Made by a program: the position numbers and the translations under genes. DNA of 8,612 bases from an uncultured Bacteroidales bacterium (GTDB taxonomy: Bacteria; Bacteroidota; Bacteroidia; Bacteroidales; F082), in assembly GCA_937926515.1 (NCBI GenBank), contig CALAZZ010000113.1:1-8612 (forward strand). Direction: 5' to 3'. The notes under the pieces are model-generated. The model was not told the DNA's origin, made no database searches, and was given only the letters and a program-made list of their open reading frames with translations. Below, one piece after another: positions 1 to 6,057 of the stretch (positions within the stretch are counted from its first letter, which is position 1; every line of letters starts with the position of its first letter).

Positions 1-34
1 AAATTTGTCCGTATAAATTTATCCGGACAAATTT
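1..34. repeat. AT-rich palindrome at the window edge
   Basis: AAATTTGTCCG (1-11) and CGGACAAATTT (24-34) form a perfect 11-bp inverted repeat with a 12-nt loop. It could be a terminator for a gene left of the window or an operator-like site. The missing left flank prevents a decision; no T-run follows on the plus strand. Confidence 0.45.
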
Positions 35-519
35 GTAAGTTTCTGCAATGAAAACAGCTATTCATTATGCATAAATCAATCCAATTGTTGAGCTATATGA
101 ATGGGGCATGGGTGAGCAGTGGCTCCATCCGACCTAAAATTCGCTTTGTTATAAAACTAAGGTGACTTAATATGTGGGTTCAGCCGCTTTAAAAATTCAA
201 AATCTCCTGATCGATACCTTTACTGAATCGAAGTGTTCGATATTCTTAGCTTATGCACTTTTATTTCGGCATAAAAACCCTCCCCTAGCCTGCAAAGCAA
301 AAAATCCTTAAAGTTGTCCATAGTTAAGCAGGGGCAATACATGAAATATCTGCTAAAGATGGTTTCCATTTTATAATTAACCCAATTCCAGCTACCAATT
401 GTCCTCATCTAGTGCACATATTGGATGATATGCTAAAAGGTGCAGGTGAGAATACTTCATCAGCATGCCTGATCCGATGAAGCATAAAACTTATTTAAAA
501 CAAATTTTGTGCTATTAAC
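35..519. other. Non-coding or degenerate intergenic stretch downstream of the protease gene
   Basis: I see no supported gene here. The DNA is AT-rich with frequent stops. A plus-strand open stretch at 328-480 (50 codons, no start before a late ATG at 430) reads protein-like (KDGFHFIINPIPATNCPHLV) and might be a gene relic, but I recognise no family. A small hairpin, CTTCATC (455-461) with GATGAAG (476-482), overlaps its end. A 62-codon minus-strand frame at 220-408 shows no known motif. Confidence 0.5.
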
Positions 520-555
520 AAAACCGCCGGCAGATAAAACTATGCCGGCGGTTTT
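520..555 (-). terminator. Intrinsic terminator of the protease gene
   Basis: A perfect 13-bp inverted repeat, AAAACCGCCGGCA (520-532) and TGCCGGCGGTTTT (543-555), encloses a 10-nt loop. It lies 35 bp past the protease stop codon. On the minus strand the GC-rich stem ends in TTTT followed by GTTAATAG, so the U-run is short. The A-run on the other side would also allow termination of plus-strand transcripts. Confidence 0.85.
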
Positions 556-590
556 GTATTATGGCTCCGGATGATCAGCCAACAGGGGTC

Positions 591-3500
591 CTATTCCTGG
601 TGTATCAACCTGATCACCTTGCTGTGGTAATGCTCGCCCTGTTTGGATTCCATACGCAGAAAATACAATCCCTGCGACAGGTTTGATGCCTTGGGGTGAT
701 ACACATGGCTGTGCGTGCCTTCCGCATGGGTGCCGTTCACCAGGGTGGCCACCTCTACGCCCATAGCGTTGAGCAGGATGAGCCTCACCTGTGAGATGCC
801 CCGGGTCTGGTATGATATCTCAATCCTGTCGCGGAATGGATTTGGATAGGCCCTGAGCTCAATGGTGTTCTCTTTTTGTTCGGCCAGGTCAACCAGCGTA
901 TTGGCTATGCTGCTGATGCCAAGCTGGAAGTCCGTGATGGGCTCGGCCAGCTGGTTGCCAAACTCGGTCTGGCTGCCCTGCATAAAGATCACATCATGGC
1001 CATAAACAGGTGCTATGGTACGCATGACCAGGGTGATCAATCCATCGCCTTTGTAGGCCATCTGCGCCTGCAGATCAGCCCAGGCCAAGCGGATGTTACC
1101 GTATTCAAGATTGGCAACCGCCTGCGGTATGTCGGTCTGGATTTCGAGCACCTCCACCTTGTCGGTGTTGTAGATAATGTCGAGCATCATGGCATTGAAC
1201 TCCAGGTCATGCTGCAAAAAGAGCGGCAACTCAAACACTTCACCCATTTGAACATAGGTTACATCATCCGTTTGAATTGACTGTGCTGTTGCCTTTGCCA
1301 TTGTTGGGTTGTAGTTGCCCATCACATCTCCGTAGGTGCGTGCCTCAATATCCAGCTCGCAGAAGTCGGCCTGGTAGGGCCTGCGGGCGCTCATCGGTGT
1401 GTTGTTGGCAAAGAGCACCTGGTCGGCCGGTGAGTAAAAAGCCCATTCGCCGGCATCAAAGGTGGTTGATGGGATTGCCAAACGAATCTGTATCAGCAGC
1501 GCATCCTGGAAATTCAACGGAGGCCCGAACGGATCATTAGCATTCACGTACACATTGCCCACATGGTTGAGGAAGGATTCCGGTTCCCAGAAGCTGACCG
1601 GAAGCGGTGGATCAAGGCTGCGGCGCTGCACAGCTGTGGCGTCAATAATAGATAGGCCTCCATGCGGTATGGTTGTTGAAACTTCCAGCTCAACAGCATC
1701 CAGCACCTGGTTCTGATTCTGAAACTCGAGCAGGTAAGAACCGTCAGCAGCTGTGGTGGTGCTGATGATCACACCACCGGTATTGTTAATCAGGCTTACG
1801 GTCAGTCCTTCGAGCGGCAGGTTGGCTGCGTTGTATTTGTAATACGACACCACACCTGACAGTTGTATTGGCAATACCGTAACGGTGAAGCTGCAACTGA
1901 TGCTGTTGCCGCTGGCATCGGTGGCCGTCCAGGTGACGGTAGTCACACCAATATTAAAGGCTTGTCCATCCAGGCTTGTGCCGCTGCCTTCGGTGGCGCC
2001 GCTGAGGGTGTAAACGGGCGTAACCGCGCTGCAGGCATCCGTGGCCGTGGCATCCCAGTCAGTTGAAACGGGAGTGTGGAAGCAGCTTTCGGGCTCATCC
2101 ACATCGACCACCTGGTTGCCTATCGTTGCGCAAGAGATTTCCCACTCCGGCGGGGTGACATCCTGAACGGTAACGGTAGCCGTGGCTGTTGCGGTGCGTC
2201 CGCTTTTGTCGGCAACGGTGAGCGTCACCACATTGGCGCCGATATCACTGCAATCGAAGCTTGTTTTTGACAGGGCAAGATAGGGTGCTATGGGCGACTG
2301 GCCTATGCACGCCACAAACGAGCCGTTGTCAACATCGGAGGGGCTGATGCTGGCCTGGCCTGCAGCATCAAGCTGTATGGTGATGTCTTTGGCAGCAGCT
2401 TCAGGCGGATCGAAACTGTGGATGGTAACCGTAAATGTGCAGCTGGCTGTGTTGCCATAGGCATCCTCCACCCAGTGTGTAATCTGTGTAATGCCGACCG
2501 GGAACTGGGCAGTTTGCTGCACCTGGTATGGTGGGTCGGGGTTGGTAGAAGTGAGCACCTCGATGGGCTGTGCGGCATCGGTGGTGAGGGTGTATGTGAG
2601 GGGTCCGCATTCGCTTGTGGCCACCGGCCTGTCCCAGGTTACAAGCTTGGAGCAGTCGCCTTCTGTTGTGGTTGCCACAATGGGGTTGGGGCAGGTAGTG
2701 TTGCCATAAACCTTCACATTGTCCAAATAATAGGTAACAGTTGCGCCGCCTGTGTTCAGCGTACCGAAAGCCCAGCCATGCACCTCGTCCCGGCCGAAGC
2801 CGTCATTGGGCGCACCGTTGCCAATCTCTTTGCGGATGAAGTCGTCGTCAAAGTTAAGGACAAACAACTGCCAGCCGGAGAAATCGTCCACGAAGAAGTG
2901 GGTCCAGAGCTCCACGTCAAATGTGGTCGAGCCAGGGTTTCGGTTGTCCTGTACCTCAAAATAGAGGTCGTTGCCCGTATTTTGGCCATAGAGCCAGAAA
3001 GCAATACCTTCATAGCTCGACCAATCCTGCGTCACCCAGGTATCTAGATCCTCATTTTCAAAGGCGTGGGTGAGGCCACCGAAGTTGTTGACGTTAGCGT
3101 CAAGCTGGAGCAGGTGGTTGTCTCCAGACTGGCCGGGAAGGGCCAGCGGGTCGGTGTCGGCAACCTGGGTGGTTGAAATGTCAACGGTTGTCCCCGTCCC
3201 GAAATCACCAAAGATGACGAAGCCGATGCCGTTTCCGAAGGCGTCAACGTCGTAAGGCAGGTCGTTGTCTTCAAAGTCGTCTATGATGCCTGATATGGTT
3301 GAGATGGTAAATGGATTGACATCCACCTGCACCACATTGGACGAGGCTTCAGTTTCCCAGGTTAAAGTCAGACACACGCGGGCGAGCCTTCGAAACCAGG
3401 TGGTTTGGGTTATTGTGCCCATATGGGTATAAGTATCATTATTACTGCCTACATTTAACCAATCATCAAAATTGGCCGTGGGGCTGACAGTAGTAAGCTG

Positions 3501-5279
3501 CCATTGGTATTCAAGCGGACCTACTGCACCAGATGGCGGCGCAATGCTGCTAAATGCTGCAGGCGTATCACCGTAACAAATAATTTGATTATCGGCAATA
3601 CTACCACCATCATAAGGGGACATGTTTGTTGAATGTTCAGCAATGGGGTCAGGGTTTCCGTCAGGATCTAAGTTAACTGTTGAAGTAGCACAAATATCGC
3701 CAAGCAGCAGAAGCCCTGCAACATGCGGAGCGGCCATGGAAGTGCCATCCAATACTCCATAAGTGCCATTTTTGTATGTTGAGACTACTTTTACTCCCGG
3801 GGCGCAGTAATTAATTGGAGGATTGCCATAATTTGAAAAAGAAGCATAATTGTCATAAGGATCCATTGCAGATATTACATAAACATTTGGTCCTTGGATG
3901 CGCTGGGGACTGCGATCGTTTGCGTCACCGGAATTATTTCCTGCAGAGATAACAATCGGACACACCGCAGCTACTGCCAAAGCTGCATCGTCAGTTGCCT
4001 GATTTATCCCTCCGCCAATGCTATAATTAACAACATCACCGGCAGCTGCATTTGCTGCCACATAGTTCAGTCCTGCAATAACATTAGAGGTGGCAGTGCC
4101 GCCCGCTCCACCAGGAAATACTTTTACTGCAACAACCTCGGCACCTGCTGCTACACCTATAACCCCAAATCCATTGTCTATTGCAGCCACAGTGCCAGCA
4201 ACATGCGTCCCATGTCCGTTCAGATCATCTGTTGAAGGTTCTCCGTCAATTACAGAATAGGATAAGACATCATTTACATTAAGATCGGGATGATCCATAT
4301 CAATACCTGTGTCAATAATCCATGCTTTTTTTCCAGCTCCGGACAAACCTCCGCTTACACGTGTAATTCCCCATGGAGTACATTGCGTATTTTCTATATC
4401 TTCAAATTGAATCATTGTTGCTGTAACAGTGCCAAGCGCAAGCGCATCAATAACTGCCTGTCCTTCTACATCGCTTATGCTCATTGCAGGTATGGTAACC
4501 AAATCTGCATTAACTCCTGCACCCATTGAGGGAGGAAAGCCCGAAACATTATTGTATATTATGACTGCAATTGCACCAGCTTGTTGTGCATGATAAACCT
4601 TTAAACTGAAGTTACATGTTCCCCGCTTGATGAGTGCTATCTTTCCGCTTAAATCATTGATTATTGGCTCACAGCCATCTTCAGATGGCGACGCTCCATC
4701 ATCTGCCAAAATCAACTGACCGGTTACATTGAACATAAACGGACCAAAAGATGAACTACCAAATTCTACGGGTGTGCCATTGATTTCAAGAGAAAAACAT
4801 TCGGATGAAGAACCATTCAATATATTCACATCTTTAGGTAAAGGTTTTGAAGCATTTGATTCAGAATTGAATACATCATGAATCTCAAGATTGCTTTTGT
4901 TTTCTGTAAAAAGATAGACCATTTGATCAGGTTCAATATAAGCTATCTTCTCGTCCTGAAGCAAGCTTGATAAATCGGCCTCAGTTAAGCCTCTTACAGC
5001 AAATCCTTTTAAAGCTGTTTCGTAAACCTGAAGCACTTCCTTATTCTGCAGGCCATTTTTTCTTAAGGTGGAAGATGCCTCTTCATGCATTATTTGCTGC
5101 CTGATTACAAAGGTTTTTCCTTCCATTTGATTCCTTGTATTGGCTAGCGCATCATTTTTATAAACTACGATGTACTGTCCGGGAATAAAGGAATCCTCAT
5201 TGCCACTCTGAGCTTTCATCACTTGAGAAGCAAACAGGCAAAACAGAAGCAAAATTGTTTGGGTAAATTTGGATCTCAT
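591..5279 (-). CDS. Secreted S8 subtilisin-like serine protease with PA, CBM-like, HYR, dockerin/cohesin-like and T9SS sorting domains
   Basis: Complete 1562-residue protein, predicted to be an extracellular endopeptidase. Seen in order: signal peptide 1-23 (hydrophobic core, cut likely after KA before QS); inhibitor I9-like propeptide about 34-122; PA-like domain about 150-290; S8 core about 300-540 with Asp323 (IIDTGID), His356 (NGHGTHVAG), oxyanion Asn448 (SAGNN) and Ser514 (DGTSMAAPHVAG); Bacteroidota Ig-like domain 564-655 (YQWQ core); CBM11/galactose-binding-like domain about 665-860 (starts DDFED, has DWSSYEGIAFWLYG); HYR-type repeats about 864-955, 956-1040 and 1041-1136; prealbumin-like domain about 1139-1202; degenerate dockerin-like segment 1203-1325; cohesin-like domain about 1340-1455; T9SS type A tail 1474-1562 (AYPNPF, GVEVATL, GLYFLRM). 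All catalytic residues are present, so it is probably active. The start is set by the signal peptide; no Shine-Dalgarno motif is seen, as is usual in Bacteroidota. The PA domain precedes the catalytic core instead of being inserted in it. The head is AT-richer than the tail. Residues 899-1562 are identical to the end of the upstream gene. Substrate unknown; the CBM-like domain hints at carbohydrate or matrix attachment (inference). Confidence 0.93.
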   Translation of the reverse strand: MRSKFTQTILLLFCLFASQVMKAQSGNEDSFIPGQYIVVYKNDALANTRNQMEGKTFVIRQQIMHEEASSTLRKNGLQNKEVLQVYETALKGFAVRGLTEADLSSLLQDEKIAYIEPDQMVYLFTENKSNLEIHDVFNSESNASKPLPKDVNILNGSSSECFSLEINGTPVEFGSSSFGPFMFNVTGQLILADDGASPSEDGCEPIINDLSGKIALIKRGTCNFSLKVYHAQQAGAIAVIIYNNVSGFPPSMGAGVNADLVTIPAMSISDVEGQAVIDALALGTVTATMIQFEDIENTQCTPWGITRVSGGLSGAGKKAWIIDTGIDMDHPDLNVNDVLSYSVIDGEPSTDDLNGHGTHVAGTVAAIDNGFGVIGVAAGAEVVAVKVFPGGAGGTATSNVIAGLNYVAANAAAGDVVNYSIGGGINQATDDAALAVAAVCPIVISAGNNSGDANDRSPQRIQGPNVYVISAMDPYDNYASFSNYGNPPINYCAPGVKVVSTYKNGTYGVLDGTSMAAPHVAGLLLLGDICATSTVNLDPDGNPDPIAEHSTNMSPYDGGSIADNQIICYGDTPAAFSSIAPPSGAVGPLEYQWQLTTVSPTANFDDWLNVGSNNDTYTHMGTITQTTWFRRLARVCLTLTWETEASSNVVQVDVNPFTISTISGIIDDFEDNDLPYDVDAFGNGIGFVIFGDFGTGTTVDISTTQVADTDPLALPGQSGDNHLLQLDANVNNFGGLTHAFENEDLDTWVTQDWSSYEGIAFWLYGQNTGNDLYFEVQDNRNPGSTTFDVELWTHFFVDDFSGWQLFVLNFDDDFIRKEIGNGAPNDGFGRDEVHGWAFGTLNTGGATVTYYLDNVKVYGNTTCPNPIVATTTEGDCSKLVTWDRPVATSECGPLTYTLTTDAAQPIEVLTSTNPDPPYQVQQTAQFPVGITQITHWVEDAYGNTASCTFTVTIHSFDPPEAAAKDITIQLDAAGQASISPSDVDNGSFVACIGQSPIAPYLALSKTSFDCSDIGANVVTLTVADKSGRTATATATVTVQDVTPPEWEISCATIGNQVVDVDEPESCFHTPVSTDWDATATDACSAVTPVYTLSGATEGSGTSLDGQAFNIGVTTVTWTATDASGNSISCSFTVTVLPIQLSGVVSYYKYNAANLPLEGLTVSLINNTGGVIISTTTAADGSYLLEFQNQNQVLDAVELEVSTTIPHGGLSIIDATAVQRRSLDPPLPVSFWEPESFLNHVGNVYVNANDPFGPPLNFQDALLIQIRLAIPSTTFDAGEWAFYSPADQVLFANNTPMSARRPYQADFCELDIEARTYGDVMGNYNPTMAKATAQSIQTDDVTYVQMGEVFELPLFLQHDLEFNAMMLDIIYNTDKVEVLEIQTDIPQAVANLEYGNIRLAWADLQAQMAYKGDGLITLVMRTIAPVYGHDVIFMQGSQTEFGNQLAEPITDFQLGISSIANTLVDLAEQKENTIELRAYPNPFRDRIEISYQTRGISQVRLILLNAMGVEVATLVNGTHAEGTHSHVYHPKASNLSQGLYFLRMESKQGEHYHSKVIRLIHQE
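592..2587. repeat. 1996-bp direct repeat, copy 1 (C-terminal cassette of the protease gene)
   Basis: This copy matches 6059-8054 at a constant offset of 5467. Reading both copies line by line I found no mismatch, and all reading frames that could be compared translate identically. It covers the last 664 codons of the protease: part of a HYR domain, two HYR-type repeats, prealbumin-like, dockerin-like, cohesin-like and T9SS domains. Outside it, 591 is C against T at 6058, and 2588 is G against C at 8055. Confidence 0.97.
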
Positions 5280-5398
5280 AAGATTATTGTTTAAGTTTTT
5301 AATTAATGAGGGGTCCTTAAATTCAGTTTATTGATGATTTTTCAGTCACAAAATAGAACCCATTTAAATCTGGACTAAAAAAATAAAGCTATACTTTA

Positions 5399-5406
5399 CA
5401 AATTTA
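5399..5406 (-). promoter_or_regulatory. Candidate Bacteroidota -7 box upstream of the protease gene
   Basis: On the minus strand this reads TAAATTTG, a full match to the Bacteroidota -7 consensus TAnnTTTG. It would give a leader of about 115 nt before the ATG at 5277-5279. I could not find a good TTG -33 box at the expected spacing. Such boxes arise by chance in AT-rich DNA; a second match (TATTTTTG) lies at 5710-5717. Confidence 0.35.
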
Positions 5407-5788
5407 TTTCATGTTTTATCTTCGTAACTAACTGTTTTGAAATAGGTTATTCAGGCAGGATGATTCTGAGGAAGCGATTAGACTGCCTTCCCTGGCACAA
5501 AGTACATCAATTAAAATAAGCTTAAGATCATAGCGTAGCCCGTTATTGTGTTTCAGCTGAAAAATAACCAATGGAAAGAATACCGAACGCAATGGTCGCA
5601 TGCTTCTAAGGGATTGTGGTATCATTATGTTGCTCAATTTACTTGCCAATGTTATTCCAATTAAGGTTACTTTTCTAATTCTGGCCTGTCAATTAAAAAA
5701 GAAGTGCGCCAAAAATATCTTTATTTGTAATCAATCTAAATAAAAATTAAAATCTGCTGCAAATGTACAATGGACGGGAGGTAAAAGT

Positions 5789-5826
5789 CTTGTATTTTTC
5801 GACCAAATCCTTGTACTTTTCAACCA
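5789..5826. repeat. 17-nt imperfect direct repeat with 21-bp period
   Basis: CTTGTATTTTTCGACCA (5789-5805) and CTTGTACTTTTCAACCA (5810-5826) match at 15 of 17 positions, start to start 21 bp. Two same-face sites two helical turns apart is the geometry used by dimeric activators of the LytTR type. No regulator or adjacent promoter is visible, so a binding site is only inference. Confidence 0.5.
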
Positions 5827-5829
5827 TTT

Positions 5830-5927
5830 TAGAAGTTAGAAGCTAGAAGATCGTATACGGATGAAGAGAGGCCCAAGTTGGCAAGACTTGCGCCAGCCAA
5901 CTTCGGTCTTCGATCTCTCCCCACTAC
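5830..5927. repeat. Heptad-repeat and hairpin element
   Basis: Three head-to-tail heptads, TAGAAGT, TAGAAGC and TAGAAGA (5830-5850), lie on the left. On the right are CTTCGGT and CTTCGAT (5901-5914), which are GAAG-type heptads on the opposite strand. Between them an 8-bp perfect hairpin, AAGTTGGC (5875-5882) with GCCAACTT (5896-5903), spans a 13-nt loop. The arrangement is an inverted, degenerate heptad microsatellite. No gene is seen in it. Confidence 0.55.
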
Positions 5928-5953
5928 GCGGTTTCATGTACGTACGGGAATTT

Positions 5954-6010
5954 AAAAAAAAGTTGTAAGTTGGAATTTGATCCCGCATCTGCGAGACCAA
6001 ATTCCAACTT
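5954..6010 (-). terminator. Probable intrinsic terminator of the upstream gene (long hairpin plus 8-T run)
   Basis: Perfect 12-bp arms AAGTTGGAATTT (5967-5978) and AAATTCCAACTT (5999-6010) pair, and the pairing continues inwards with two mismatches to a CGC/GCG stem closing on an ATCT loop (5987-5990). Read on the minus strand, the hairpin starts 47 bp past the TAA stop at 6058-6060. It is followed by ACAAC and eight Ts (5954-5961), as expected for a rho-independent terminator. It also shares its AAGTTGG arm with a nearby hairpin at 5875-5903, so it may be part of a repeated element used as a terminator. Confidence 0.7.
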
Positions 6011-6057
6011 TGCATTGCCGGCGGCATTATTCATCTGCTGATTGTTAGCTGATAAAC

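Larger units (their letters stand above)
5280..6057. other. Intergenic region between the two large genes
   Basis: This 778-bp gap contains the leader and candidate promoter of the protease gene, the 21-bp-period repeat, the heptad/hairpin element and the probable terminator of the upstream gene. A 73-codon minus-strand frame (5428-5649) shows no recognisable motif and I do not support it as a gene. Its size and repeat content would suit a site where sequence has been lost or rearranged. Confidence 0.6.

Noticed and set aside
220..408. A 62-codon minus-strand open frame
   Set aside because: No motif, no clear ribosome-binding context and an unusual composition; possible but unsupported.
328..480. 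A plus-strand open stretch of 50 codons that reads protein-like
   Set aside because: It follows a stop codon directly and has no start before position 430. It could be a relic of a decayed gene, but no family is recognisable.
876..2270. A series of plus-strand open frames, duplicated at 6343-7737
   Set aside because: All lie antisense to the shared cassette, and their apparent conservation is explained by the perfect DNA repeat, not by coding function.
2418..3047. A 209-codon plus-strand open frame
   Set aside because: It lies antisense within the protease gene, has no recognisable domain, and partly repeats in the second cassette only because the DNA does. It is a by-product of GC-rich coding sequence.
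5428..5649. A 73-codon minus-strand open frame between the two genes
   Set aside because: I recognise no domain in it. The plus strand here also has short frames broken by stops, and I could not match either to a transposase or other family.
5836..6027. A 63-codon minus-strand open frame
   Set aside because: It runs through both hairpins and the heptad repeats, which explain the sequence better than a protein does.
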